A stretch of DNA of 64,000 bases, from assembly GCF_027580225.2 (NCBI RefSeq), contig NC_073351.2:1837001-1901000 (forward strand), written 5' to 3'. This DNA comes from Misgurnus anguillicaudatus. Its lineage: Eukaryota > Chordata > Actinopteri > Cypriniformes > Cobitidae. The notes under the pieces are model-generated. The model saw nothing but the letters and a program-made list of their open reading frames with translations, did not search any database and was not told the DNA's origin. Made by a program: the position numbers and the translations under genes. Shown here one piece after another: positions 49,051-60,269 of this stretch; within the stretch, counting starts at the first letter, position 1; each line of letters starts with the position of its first letter.

Positions 49051-50118
49051 TATGGGCTCTTTCTTACACCCGGCTCAATGCAGCGCAATGCGCGACGCAA
49101 GTGTCATTTGCTATTTTCCACCCTAATTTTCACGTTTAGCGCCGCGTTGTTTAAATAGCAAATGCATTTGCGCCCCCTTTTGCGCCCATGGGCTTTTTGA
49201 GGCAACTAAAATAGACTACGCCATTGACCAACAAAAACCTGGTCTAAAATCTAAAGTCAATGGCGTAATATTTTTTTTGTTATTTAAAGAGCGCATTAGT
49301 AATATGCACCTAAACGGGACGACAACGCAGGTTTGCTTAACACATACATGAATGCACAAAAACGCTTTTAAATATGAAAGATTAAAGGATTGAATGTAAA
49401 AGATTATTATTGAGTCTCCTATAAATGAGGACTAATTATGAGACATTTTTTTAAATGCTACCTCACGGATTTATTGTATATGATGACTCTGTACCTGTGG
49501 ATATGGTGAGATGAGAAACATTTTTAAGTAATGCTTAAAAAATCTCGTGACGCTGTCCAAGTGCTGAAAGGAGAGCCGTCTGTAAATTCTTTATCCCCTG
49601 TTTGTTACAAATAAAGTATTTTTAGAGTACAATACTTGTAAATTATTTTTTGATGATATTGGATAGCCATACATTTAAAGCAACTATAAGCCTGCTTTTT
49701 TACTTCCATGACTAAAAGAAAACGGGTTTTAAAGGTTTTAATCCAAAAAATAACAATTTCAATACAAGTGAAAACAACACAATTATTTAACATTAATCTT
49801 AAACTGGTGATCTTCTTCCTCCGCTTAGTTTTTCAGTTTACAAAGTCCGTTATCTAAATAGGGATTAGACATAGCGCCAGCGCAACAGGCTTTTAAAGGG
49901 GATGAGAGCTGAGACTCTCATTGGTTTATTGCACGTTACGCCCAAAATACTCCCATTTCTCATTAAAAAAATTGTACCAACCCTTTTCGACCATGGGCTC
50001 GGCACACAAACCATTTTTCCCGTCGTTAAATTAGCAAAAGTGGATTTGGACACGCCCATTTAGACGTTGCGCTGTGCGCTTTAGACAATACACTTAGATC
50101 GTTAAAATAGGGCCCTAT
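49051..50118. mobile_element. Non-autonomous DNA transposon with GGGCCCTAT-type ends
   Basis: TATGGGCTCTTTCTTACACC at the left corresponds to the inverse of AACGATCTAAG-type sequence ending TAGGGCCCTAT at the right; inner words GCGCAATGCGCG and GCGCTGTGCGCT also mirror each other. The interior (for example TTTTCGACCATGGGCTCGGC) is non-coding. Confidence 0.65.
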
Positions 50119-50154
50119 GTGTTTTTAACTAAAAAGTTAGTTAGTGTTTAATGT

Positions 50155-50770
50155 TCATTTATTTTTTAGATTTAGTGGATTTATGTCCACACGAAGCCGG
50201 TGCATTCCCTATCCGATAATTTTTTTCCTTGCTCTAAAAAAAGAATCCGTAAACACGAAACCACTGAAACCGTCTGAAACGTCTGAAAGCGGTGTAGTAT
50301 ATATGCCGGACCAGTATGGGGCGCTGTAATTCTGCCACAGATAAACACTATACACGGAGAAGAAGACTTTGAGCATGCGCATAACCAACGTATGGTGTTG
50401 TCCATTATCGATTGTTGGTCACCACAATTGCATAGAAGCAATAGATTTTGCTGTAATAAAGCTAGTAGGCTTTAGTAGCTTCTGTAGCATGAACATAATC
50501 ACGTAGTCTGCCGTTATTGTTGTTGCTGTTACGTGTGACGCTTCCGACACGTGATGTGATGACGTATTCGCTTCACAAAATATACGGATTGGATGTACAG
50601 ACGAAACCGCAAAGGTGTCGGTTTCAGATTTATCCACTTTAGGACCCGGTTTCAAAAAATAGTGGATTCAGTCTCCCAAAACGGCGGATCCGTGTGGATG
50701 AAACGCCAATACGATAACAAATTTATACGTATACAGTGATACGCGTCTCCGTGTGGACAGCCCATTAGAA
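50155..50770. mobile_element. Probable non-autonomous hAT-like element
   Basis: GTCCACACGAAGCCGG near the left and CCGTGTGGACAGCCC near the right mirror each other; the region is more CpG-rich than its surroundings and lies between two parts of the AT-rich element. The ends could not be set to the base. Confidence 0.4.
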
Positions 50771-51139
50771 GAGTTTCTGTTACTTCTTTGAGTTTTGTGG
50801 CTACCATCATTCAGAAGAGTGCTGTTTGTGTATAGACAATAGGTGACACAATGAAAATCATGATGTGTGTTAATTCACTCAATGAGCAATAACTGTGCCA
50901 GTACTGAGACCAGTCTCAAAATAAATATGTAAAGAAAAGAATACATTTTACGTGATTAAATCAGGAAGATCCATTCAAAAAGTAACCCTTTAAAAGTACT
51001 TAAAATGTTTTGGTAACATTATTAAACATAATATTTTTAAGTAAACATTACATATTTTTTACAGTGTAAATTAACTTTACTTAGTAAACTTAAGTCAATT
51101 CTACTTATTGTTTTAAATCAGTTTAAATCAGCTTTTCAA

Positions 51140-51545
51140 ACTATATGTAAGGTTTTGATCCGTTTGCAACTCTTTATTGAAAGGTATTAACAACAGGCAG
51201 ATGTGAGTCAGCATAAGGCAGCAAAATTCATAAACGTAAGACAGGCTGCGGGTCGAGGCAGGCAGATATCAATCATAAACGATAAACAATCCAAGGTCAG
51301 GGCAGGCGGCAAACAATCAAATATCCAAAAACATAAATAAATGGTCACAACAAGAAAAGAAACATGGGTACACAAGGAGTAAATGCTTAGAATTGCAGCA
51401 CGGGGCAAGCAAGACTTTGCATGGAGTGTGCGCATAAGTCCCAGGTAAAATAGACTCGCTGATACGGAACAGGTGGAGCATAATCAGCAGGCTGCGGGGG
51501 ATTATGGGAAATGGAGTTCGGGTTAGAATTCAGCCAATTGAGCTG
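51140..51545 (-). mobile_element. Decayed LTR fragment
   Basis: On the minus strand the sequence reads CCATTTCCCATAATCCC, then later a CCTGACCTTGG word and an AATAAA-like TTTCAATAAAGAGTTGCAAA. Such features are common to LTRs of fish Gypsy elements. No partner LTR or interior was found, so this would be a solo or broken LTR. Confidence 0.45.
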
Positions 51546-51569
51546 ACTGAACACTGGGGCATTGACTTA

Positions 51570-52165
51570 GGCCCAATCCCAATTCTACCCCTTACCCCTT
51601 CCCCTTTGTTTCGCGTGTTCACGTGAAGGGGTAGGGGTGTCTCAATTCTCTTTTGGCTGAAGGGGAAGGGGTAGGGGTAAGGGCCAGATAGCCCTTCAAA
51701 CGAAGATTTTTCAGGACCACACTTCAGACGAAGGGGTATGATACATTTCCAATATGGCCCATAAATTTAAGTATTTTTGGACATTAAAAAGTAATTTAAT
51801 AACAAATAATCACTTGTTTTATGTTGCCTTTAATCTTGTTTTCATGTTCTCCGAAAAAACATTTGTAAAAATCGCTATAAAAAAGTTTGCTAATGTTATT
51901 GACTTTGTGATAGTTCCACAACATATTTTTTTTAATAATTTCTTGTAATATTAAATTTTATTGTATTATTACATTGGAGCATCTATGATGTAGGAGCTAG
52001 CAACGACTTATGATGACGTGTAACGGTCTAGTAGTGGTGTCCCATTTCTTAGGGGAATATTTTCAGCCCTACCCCTTGACACTCTGTTTCAAGGGGCAAG
52101 GGGAAGGGGTAGGCGTAGGGGTAAGGGCAAGGGGGAGGGGTATAAAATAGAATTGGGATTGGGCC
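51570..52165. mobile_element. PIF/Harbinger-like MITE with TTA target duplication
   Basis: GGCCCAATCCCAATTCTA at the left is mirrored by TAGAATTGGGATTGGGCC at the right; inward both have CCCCTTACCCCTTCCCCTT-type tracts. TTA flanks each side (51567-51569 and 52166-52168), the 3-bp target of Harbinger elements. The centre is AT-rich and non-coding. Confidence 0.85.
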
Positions 52166-52799
52166 TTATTGTCGCAAGTGTGAAGTGTACTTAACAAACC
52201 TGAGTGCAAAAACTTAAATTTAACATTTTTTTATTGTAAATTTTACTTATTTTTTTTAGTGTAGTCCAGTTAGATTAGACAAAGCAATATTGATTCTTTG
52301 TAACAGTAGTGTGATGTTATATCTGCAGTCAGTAACATTATACCAGTTTGTTTAAAACATTTATCTACAGTTCAGCATTTGCCTCAATCCAACAGTTTTA
52401 ATCCAATGCATAATTACTCATTACTATATGCCCATTATTTGTTCACCAAAAGGCCCCTATCGCGATTTCTGTTTAAAGTTCTTTTTCCAATCGCTTACAT
52501 CTGCCACAGTCTTAAACCAATACAAAATGGTCTGACAATCACCTTTTCAGACGTCAATATAGTTTATTGAATTTTATAGGTGTTGTGCATGGGCCCCCCT
52601 AAATGATGTTGCTATAATTTCTCTATGCCTTTTACACTGCTGTTCATATTATTATTCCTTATGTGATGTTAAACTCCTGCTTTTATATATTTTATTCTTT
52701 ATTTACGGGCCAATACCTTGAAAGATGGAAAGGCATGTCTAGTATATGAAGGCTGGTATTTGTCATATTAAATGACTTCATGATTCTTGGTTGCAGAAG
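52166..52799. other. Intergenic or intronic DNA, nothing assigned
   Basis: AT-rich with a MITE-like end (TTTTTTTTAGTGTAG near 52252). No exon was recognised. Confidence 0.45.
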
Positions 52800-53092
52800 A
52801 AGTATATACCATTTTATTACACGGCTCTCTGGAATGCTTGATTCTGATTGGTCAGTTGAGACATTTGCAGGTTGTTTCTTTTCAAATAATAACCGCTCCA
52901 AATTAATAACGCATAGCCGGACTACTTCCACGAGTAAAATCGCTCCGCGCCAATAAAGATCAATAAGGATTACTGTCTGTATGGCGCCATCTTGTGACAA
53001 ACACTGGACAACCACGACAAGACACAGACAGCTTACTGAGACTGAACTTGACAAAATAGCAGCTACGAAGCCAACACACAAAAAAATACAGA

Positions 53093-53218
53093 ATGGGGAT
53101 TAAAACTTCTCAAAGACTGGCTAAAAGAGAAAAAATGGAGACAGACAAGTATGAAGCAGAGGATCTTAATAAGGTATTACGATCATTTTATGCTGTGCAA
53201 AGTTTCGCGGAAGGATAA
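53093..53218 (+). pseudogene. Short ORF, possible Crypton-type recombinase N-terminus
   Basis: A 41-residue open frame from ATG: MGIKTSQRLAKREK, then DKYEAEDLNKVLRSFYA and a stop. The segment LNKVLRSFYA resembles the leading helix (LxxxLxxFYxxxR) of Crypton/QRICH1-like DUF3504 tyrosine-recombinase proteins, as recalled from the family. The match is short and no catalytic residues are present. If correct, the repeat is a deleted Crypton derivative. Confidence 0.3.
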
Positions 53219-53307
53219 AAATGTTAATTTAAAACAAATATGCCAATAAAATGTTTAAAATTCATATTCATGTCCAGTTTTTTTCTTATGTGGCAAGTAG
53301 CCCTGTA

Positions 53308-53460
53308 ATAAGCGGGATAATGTAGAGGCAGCCGGTAGTTATTGGGAAATAAGCCCCTTCAGTGTGATACAAGACCCTCCGCTTCGCGTCGGGTCCTGAT
53401 CACACTGTCGGGGCTTATTTCCCAATAACTACCGGCTGCCTCTACATTATCCCTTACTTA
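53308..53460. repeat. Near-perfect 60-bp inverted repeat (hairpin)
   Basis: The left arm (53308-53367) and right arm (53399-53460) pair over nearly their whole length; both contain GCCGGTAGTTATTGGGAAAT or its complement. Differences are two added bases near the outer end and two changed bases near the loop. The loop (GACCC ... GGGTC) can pair again. The near-identity of the arms in an otherwise diverged repeat suggests recent origin or arm-to-arm correction. Confidence 0.95.
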
Positions 53461-53512
53461 TTACATTATAATCTATTTAGAGAACAATCAAATTTGCAAA
53501 AATACTATTATA

Positions 53513-55128
53513 CAGTCTTGTTCAAAATAATAGCAGTACAATGTGACTAACCAGAATAATCAAGGTTTTTAGTATATTTTTATTGCTACGTGGCAAACAA
53601 GTTACCAGTAGGTTCAGTAGATTCTCAGAAAACAAACAAGACCCGGCATTCATGATGTGCACGCTCTTGGGGCTGTGCAATTGGGCAATTAGTTGAAAGG
53701 GGTGTGTTCAAAAAAATAGCAGTGTCTACCTTTGACTGTACAAACTCAAAACTATTTTGTACAAACATTTTTTTTCTGGGATTTAGCAATCCTGTGAATC
53801 CCTAAACTAATATTTAGTTGTATGACCACAGTTTTTTAAAACTGCTTGACATCTGTGTGGCATGGAGTCAACCAACTTGTGGCACCTCTCAGCCGTTATT
53901 CCACTCCATGATTCTTTAACAACATTCCACAAATCATTCACATTTCTTGGTTTTGCTTCAGAAACAGTATTTTTGATATCACCCCACAAGTTCTCAATTG
54001 GATTAAGGTCTGGAGATTGGGCTGGCCACTCCATAACATTAATTTTGTTGGTTTGGAACCAAGACTTTGCCCGTTTACTAGTGTGTTTTGGGTCATTGTC
54101 TTGTTGAAACAACCATTTCAAGGGCATGTCCTCTTCAGCATAGGGCAACATGACCTCTTCAAGTATTTTAACATATGCAAACTGATCCATGATCCCTGGT
54201 ATGCGATAAATAGGCCCAACACCATAGTAGGAGAAACATGCCCATATCATGCTCCATGCTTCACTGTCTTCACTGTGTACTGTGGCTTGAATTCAGAGTT
54301 TGGGGGTCGTCTCACAAACTGCCTGTGGCCCTTGGACCCAAAAAGAACAATTTTACTCTCATCAGTCCACAAAATGTTCCTCCATTTCTCTTTAGGCCAG
54401 TTGATGTGTTCTTTGGCAAATTGTAACCTCTTCTGCACATGCCTTTTTTTTAACAGAGGGACTTTGCGGGGGATTCTTGAAAATAGATTAGCTTCACACA
54501 GACGTCTTCTAACTGTCACAGTACTTACAGGTAACTCCAGACTGTCTTTGATCATCCTGGAGGTGATCATTGGCTGAGCCTTTGCCATTCTGGTTATTCT
54601 TCCATCCATTTTGATGGTTGTCTTCCGTTTTCTTCCACGTCTCTCTGGTTTTGCTCTCCATTTTAAGGCATTGGAGATCATTTTAGCTGAACAGCCTATC
54701 ATTTTTTGCACCTTTTTATAGGTTTTCCCCTCTCCAATCAACTTTTTAATCAAAGTACGCTGTTCTTCTGAACAATGTCTTGAACAACCCATTTTCCTCA
54801 GCTTTCAAATGCATGTTCAACAAGTGTTGGCTTCATCCTTAAATAGGGGCCACCTGATTCACACCTGTTTCTTCACAAAATTGATGACCTCAGTGATTGA
54901 ATGCCACACTGCTATTTTTTTGAACACACCCCTTTCAACTAATTCAACTAATTGCCCAATTGCACAGCCTTAAGAGCATGCATATCATGAATGCTGGGTC
55001 TCATTTGTTTTCTGAGAATCTACTGAACCTACTGGTAACTTGTTTGCCACGTAGCAATAAAAAAAATACTAAAAACCTTGATTATTCTGGTTAGTCACAT
55101 TGTACTGCTATTATTTTGAACAAGACTG
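53513..55128 (-). mobile_element. Nearly intact Tc1 transposon with IR/DR ends
   Basis: The element is flanked by TA (53511-53512 and 55129-55130) and starts CAGTCTTGTTCAAAATAAT. Its two ends are inverted copies of about 215 bp (53513-53726 against 54910-55128), differing by few bases and one small insertion. Each arm holds an outer GTTCAAAATAATAGCAGTAC and an inner GTTCAAAAAAATAGCAGTGT about 185 bp apart: the inverted-repeat/direct-repeat layout of Sleeping Beauty-type transposons. One transposase gene fills the interior on the minus strand. Confidence 0.95.
53807..54792 (-). pseudogene. Tc1 transposase with one frameshift
   Basis: The cut-and-paste transposase binds the arm repeats and moves the element to TA sites (family knowledge). 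The first frame (54792-54247) encodes the paired-like helix-turn-helix part ([12 protein letters not shown] onward), a basic GRKRK linker and [13 protein letters not shown] with the first catalytic Asp. The second frame (54250-53807) encodes MIWACFS, QQDNDPKHTSK with the second Asp and SPDLNPIENLW with the catalytic Glu. All three acidic residues are kept. The frames meet near 54250, where KHG should continue through a Gly/Ser stretch into MIW; a small deletion changes frame there. Combined length is about that of the usual 340-residue protein. No other stop was seen. Confidence 0.92.
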
Positions 55129-55149
55129 TATATTAATAGTAATAATATC

Positions 55150-56520
55150 AGTGTCCTCCACTAATATTGGCATAAATCTGAGCAAACAAGGCTGTGCAAA
55201 ATATTTTTTTAACCTAATTATATATTGCTCAAAATATAAAAAAAGCTTTCAATGAAACATTGTAAACACAACAGAGTTTTATCAAATTTTTTTTTGATAA
55301 ATTAGATACTTTGATAAATATATGTGTGCCACAAATTTTGGCACTCTTAAAGGGGACATTTCACAATACTTTTTTTAAGATGTCAAATAAAAAATTGGTG
55401 TCCCCAGAGTACGTATGTGAAGTTTTAGCTTTAATTAATAATTATAGCATGTTAAAATTGCCACTTTGTAGGTGTGAACATAAATGTGCTGTGTTTGGGT
55501 GTGTCCTTTAAAATGCAAATGAGCTGATTTCTGCACTAAATTGCAGTGCCTTAATTTTGATAGTGCAGATTAAAGGCGGTATTATCCCCTGACATCACAA
55601 GAGGAGCCAAATTTCAATGACCCATTTTTTTGCATGCTTGCAGAGAATGGTTTACCAAAACCAAGTTACTGGGTTGTTGTTTTTCACATTTTCTAGGTTG
55701 ATAAAAGCACCAGGGACCCAAGTTTTAGCATTTTAACATGGAAAAAGTCAGATTTACATGATATGTCCTCTTTAAATATTTTGCACTGCCAATCTGACCC
55801 TGGTGAGGTTGGAGAATAGATGGCAAGGAATCTGAGACCATTCCTGAGACCCATACAGAATCTCTTCATATCCTTCAGATTTCGAGGTCCATGCTGATGC
55901 ACTCTTGAATTCACCCTACAGGTTTTCTTTGGGATTCAAGTTTGGGGACTAGAATGGCCAGAGCAATACCCTGATTTTGTGGTTTCTAAACCATTTTTGT
56001 GTTGATTTTGATGTATGTTTTGGAACATTGTCCTGCTGGAAGATCCGACCTAAATCCATTTTAAGCATCCTGGCATCAGGTGTTAATATAATATATGTTG
56101 ATATTTGATAGGATACATGGCATCATGGACTCTAACAAGATTCCCAGATCATCTGGTAGAAAAACAGCCCCAAAACATTAAAGACCCACCACCATATTTA
56201 ACTGTGGTACTTTTCCATATGACTACCTCTCCGTGTGGACCAAACCCACCTCTGGTGTTTATTGCCAAATAGCTCTATTTTAGATTTATCTGACCATAAA
56301 AGCTGATCCCATTTCAAATTCCAGTAGTGTCTGGCAAACTGAAGATGCTTGATCTATGGATGAGACATAATCTTTTTTCTTGAAACCTTTTCAAACAATT
56401 TGTGCTGATGTAGGTGACATCGGATTGTAGTTTTGGAGATATAAAAAAATTCTTAGATATTTGTTGGCCACTCAAACCATCCTCCTAACAGTGTGTCGGT
56501 AAGTAAAAAGTCCAAAAATG
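55150..56520 (-). mobile_element. Old Tc1 relic, minus strand, split by a MITE
   Basis: Minus-strand transposase traces are spread over about 55790-56480 with stops and shifts in all frames; on the + strand the tell-tale words are AACATTGTCCTGCTGGAAGA, AAACATTAAAGACCCACCACC and TTATCTGACCATAAAAGCTG. At the left, ATATTGGCATAAATCTGAGC and AACAAGGCTGTGCAAAATA resemble a Tc1 terminal region. The TTAA element at 55347-55775 interrupts it. It is inactive. Confidence 0.78.
55347..55775 (+). mobile_element. TTAA-type MITE, longer copy
   Basis: TTAA plus AGGGGACATTTCACAA on the left mirrors TGATATGTCCTCT plus TTAA on the right. The interior contains ATTATAGCATGTTAAAATT, a CCTGACATCACAAGAGG segment and TTACTGGGTTGTTGTTTTTC. 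A deleted copy is at 17331-17564. It is inserted in the Tc1 relic and therefore younger than it. Confidence 0.88.
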
Positions 56521-57317
56521 TACACAACTTTTAAAGAAATCATCACATAATGCAAATAACAGGACCGAACTAGTGTTAATTTTGTTAACGAAAATAATTT
56601 TCGTTGACATCCTTTTTTCTAAGACGAGAAGATGATGAGACAACAGTGACTAAATCGGCAAAGCATGCAATGAAGTTGATGAAAAGATGAAATATAGTTG
56701 AAAAGATAAAACAAACCAAAAATCTCTTTTACACTTTTACTTTCGTCCACATTTTTGTTACTATCGGCAGCAATTAAATGTTCATTTATTAGATGGCATG
56801 AGCAGACGTTTTTTTTTTGTTCGTGTTCAGATCATGGTAAACTAGTAGAATAGTAGTATATATAGTTTTGTGGAGGCATCAACATCATAGCATGCATACT
56901 TGTCATACTTCAAGCACGACCATGACATGACAGCAACAGGACTCTGGCAAAAGAAATGACCTGACTTTTGGGCCCTTTCTCTGTATATTAAAGTGGAAAA
57001 AAGCATGTGTCTCCTAACAGAAGGTAAGCAATGTGGATTCAAAAGCACAGGAAAAAACACAACAAACCTCAAGCGGTACATCAAGGCTAACCACAAAGAT
57101 GTAGAGGTAGGTTTACAACATCTTGGTGATAAGTATGTTTATTATATGGTTTGTATTTTATAGGTAAACCAAACCAATTAATCAAATTGGCTAACAAATG
57201 ATTATGATCCATAGCAGTAGACAAGTGTTCAAGTGTTAAAATTCATAATATTAATTTCTATTTTTTAAAGTTTCATATGAAATTGTTAATCAAACCATCT
57301 TACTTTACTGTGTAGCA
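56521..57317. other. Intergenic or intronic DNA, nothing assigned
   Basis: No exon was recognised. The sequence AATTTTGTTAACGAAAATAA near 56578 recurs in fish repeats, but no element boundary could be set. Confidence 0.4.
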
Positions 57318-57510
57318 CAGGGGTGAGCATTCCAGGTCCTGGAGGGCCACTGTCCTGCAAAGTTTATCTCCAACCCCAATCAAATACACCTGACAATCCT
57401 AATCAAAGGCTGCAGGTTAACTTGAAAATGACATTCAGCTGTGTTTGATTAGGGTTGGAGCTAAACTTTGAAGGACAGTGGCCCTCCAGGACCAGGAATG
57501 GCCACCCCTG
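57318..57510. mobile_element. Palindromic hAT-type MITE
   Basis: It starts CAGGGGTGAGCATTCC and ends GGAATGGCCACCCCTG; the arms continue inward as GGTCCTGGAGGGCCACTGTC and GACAGTGGCCCTCCAGGACC, and further with CCAACCC / GGGTTGG words. CAG-type ends point to hAT. The flanking 8-mers (GTGTAGCA and CGGTTGAG) do not match, so the target duplication has been lost. Confidence 0.88.
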
Positions 57511-57589
57511 CGGTTGAGAAGCAAAATTACCTAAGAGCACCACCTGGTGTTTACATTAGAGCATTTGCATTTTTAAACGTTTTAAAAAG

Positions 57590-58265
57590 GCATCTCAAAA
57601 GTCTGGAGAGGGGTGCTTCCAGAACTCAAAAAGTTAGCTGAGGTGCCCTTTTTCAAAACATATTTGAAAAACAAGCAAAAAACTCCAAGGCACTCTCTTT
57701 AGGAAAGCCCTTATTACCATGTTATTATAGGGAACACCATAAGAGTGACCCATCGACCGTACAGGTCTGTGGAATTGACCATATGCCACTGTCACTAAGG
57801 AAAGGGCACAGGCAAAAACAACTGAACCAGAGAGAAAGGTTTTGGATTGATAAACTGCAGGCTACTAGATACCCAGGCCTTAATGAAGAACTTGATTTCA
57901 GTGTTTTTCTTTAATTTACTTTTTTATATTACTCTTTACTATTAATTTTGATTGTTATTTGGTTTAATTATCAAGGTAACATATAATACATACAATAAAG
58001 TACCAGTATGTGTAGTCGCAAATATTTTGTTCAATTTAATACCAAGGAGGACATCTAGTGGTTTTTCTATAATCCTACAACTCTGAATCTTGCTTTTACC
58101 AGATGGAGGTTTCTGATTGGTGGTTTGAAAGCTTATATGTCTCTTCCTGTTTTGTTATTTGTTGACTCCCTGAAGAAGGCTTGTATCCCGAAACGCGTCG
58201 GAGGTTTATAGGTTTATAAAGTGTTTTAAGGTTTAATATCACCCAGCCAAATAATAAAGGTTTTA
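57590..58265 (+). mobile_element. Penelope-like retroelement 3' remnant
   Basis: It contains the last 60 codons of a GIY-YIG-type endonuclease (57732-57914) followed by an untranslated tail with CTGAAGAAGGCTTGTATCCC and CCGAAACGCGTCGG near 58170-58200. Upstream sequence (57590-57731) is open in no single frame and looks decayed. It is truncated at its 5' side, as is usual for retroelements. Confidence 0.6.
57732..57914 (+). pseudogene. GIY-YIG endonuclease C-terminal fragment
   Basis: Sixty codons and a TAA. The translation reads EHHKSDPSTVQVCGIDHMP, then a basic linker, then RERFWIDKLQATRYPGLNEE and LDFSVFL. The pattern EHH ... REr-W-I-x-x-L-x-A-x-x-PGLNE is that of the GIY-YIG endonuclease end of Penelope-like elements, from family memory. 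The frame is intact for these 60 codons but no start or reverse transcriptase is present. Confidence 0.6.
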
Positions 58266-59122
58266 AAAAGGCATTTTAAAATGAAAACGATCCTCATTTA
58301 TACTGTCATTTTAAAAAATACCTTCGTCCACACTATACACCACCACAAACGCACACTGGGTATGCGCATAAAAGTGTAAAAACATATTACTCTAATAGCT
58401 TACCTTTAGTGTATGTATGCAGCCTAGTGGCAAAAAATTATATCCATCCTACTACATATTCATTAAATTAATAGGTTAATGATGATGTTATTAACCAAAC
58501 AGAAAGGTCTTTATGATTTAAATGGAAGCATTCAAAACAGTACTAAACAAGAGAGTACAAGAGAGAGCAAAAATAACATTGTAATATAAGTCAGCAAATG
58601 CAAACTTTCATCAAACATAAAAGGTGATGCATAGCTTAAGCCTACATAATTGCTTATTGCTTTAAAGGCAGGGTAGAATCTTCTTTTGATAGACCCGCAC
58701 CACACATACACAACCCAGGCAATGATGTCAGTTAGTAGACACACACCTTATTGCTGATTGGCTACAAGTGTGTTTTGGTAGTCAGCCCAACTACCTTTTC
58801 CAAACCGTTTTTCAGAAATCACGCACTCCACCTTTAATGTAGCGAGTTCCTCTTTAGCCATTTCACACTGTTATGTCTATAAAAGTTCATTGTTCAGAGT
58901 TCATATTGGTGATCTTATAGTCAATTCCTACAATATTTTCAAATAAACTATATTCGTCAACATCAAACATCAAAAGCCTTCAAGTAAATTCTCTGTTCGT
59001 GTGCGGTGTGTTCCCTCACGTGTTCTCCGCCCATGGCAAAAAAATGTGGCCGACTAAAATTAATATGACATTGATTTTTTTTACCCAGCACATCACCACA
59101 AAAGTCCTCCGCTAGCAACATT
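58266..59122. other. Intergenic or intronic DNA, nothing assigned
   Basis: No exon was recognised. TAAAATTAATATGACATTGA at 59055 recurs with one mismatch at 62464, on the other side of the composite element that follows. Confidence 0.45.
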
Positions 59123-59720
59123 CACTGAAAAAACAACTTGTAAAATTTACTTTAAAAAATCCTTGTAACAATTTGCACAAACTTTAAGTAAAATTTACTG
59201 ATCTTTTTAAGTACAACTTACCTACTAAAATCAATTAAAATATACTTAATAATGCATGAAAAACATGTATTAAATAATTAAGTAAATGGTACTTCAGATT
59301 TATTTTAATCGTCTAGGTAAGGTTTTTTTTAAAAAATTTAAGCATTACTGTCCTAAAAATATTAAATAAATTATATTTACTGTTTGTTATTTTCTTTAAC
59401 ATAGTTCTATGAATTATTTTTAGTGTTATAAATGGCATTATAGCACAAAATTCATGACTGACTTTAAACTTGATTTTTAACAGAAATACAGAGAAATACA
59501 ATATAATGTTCCGATCAGGGTTCATGTAAAGAAACACTGATCACCTGAACGGTGACTTCACAAAATATCATTTCCAACAAAACAACATCAATAATATAAG
59601 AGCTTAAACCTTTATGACATTTTATTAACAAATATTTAAGTAGTTAAGGTTCTTATCAGTTCTTATTCTGTGATAAAGTTTAAAAAATAAAAATATTCAG
59701 GTGCAAAGGATTGTGGGTAT

Positions 59721-60210
59721 TAGTGTTGTAGTTCTCGAGACCGGTCTCGGTCTCAAGACCACTTTTTAAAGGTCTTGGTCTCGTCTTGGAATCGACCGCA
59801 TTTTTACTCGGTCTCGTCTCGGTCTCAGACAAAGAGGACTCTGAATTTTATTTCAAGACTGGTCAAGACCACAACTGATGGCACACAAAATTTCTTAGTA
59901 TTTTTGTCTTGTTTTTAGTAAAAATATGATGATTTATCATACATTTATGCAGTTTATTCAGGTTTGGCATATGATGTTGGAATTGTTTAAGCATTGTTTA
60001 AGTTTCTCCCAATGACAGTTTTTCTAATTTTATTACTAAAAACACCTGCATTGTGTTAAGTGGATTGCAAGCCATGGAAAGACAGTTCAGATTAAATGGT
60101 TAAGTTGATCTCATCTCTTTATTGTTTGTTCACTTTTATTTGCTTATAGACAAAGATAAATTCCCACATATCTGCAATGCCTTTGATTATTTTATCAACT
60201 TCTCTGATGG

Positions 60211-60269
<59 letters not shown>

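Larger units (their letters stand above)
46632..51066. mobile_element. Composite: AT-rich element opened by several later insertions
   Basis: CACTGCAAAAAAAATA at 46632 and TATTTTTTACAGTG ending at 51066 could be the two ends of one element. Its body, rich in AAGTTNACTTAA-type words, is visible at about 47760-48730 and resumes at about 50770-51066. Copy B of the same body is at 59123-62449: GATCACCTGAACGGTGAC and ACATCAATAATATAAGAGC occur in both. The gaps are filled by the elements at 48734, 49051 and about 50155. Boundaries are approximate, and 46632-47240 may belong to something else. Confidence 0.5.
52800..53461 (+). repeat. Repeat with small coding start and terminal hairpin
   Basis: It starts near TTATTACACGGCTCTC, runs through TGGAATGCTTGATTCTGATT and ATGGCGCCATCTTGTGAC, carries a 41-codon open frame (53093-53218), and ends in a hairpin of about 150 bp (53308-53460). 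A diverged copy is at 8845-9345. The class is uncertain; the coding start suggests derivation from a protein-coding transposon. Confidence 0.7.
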
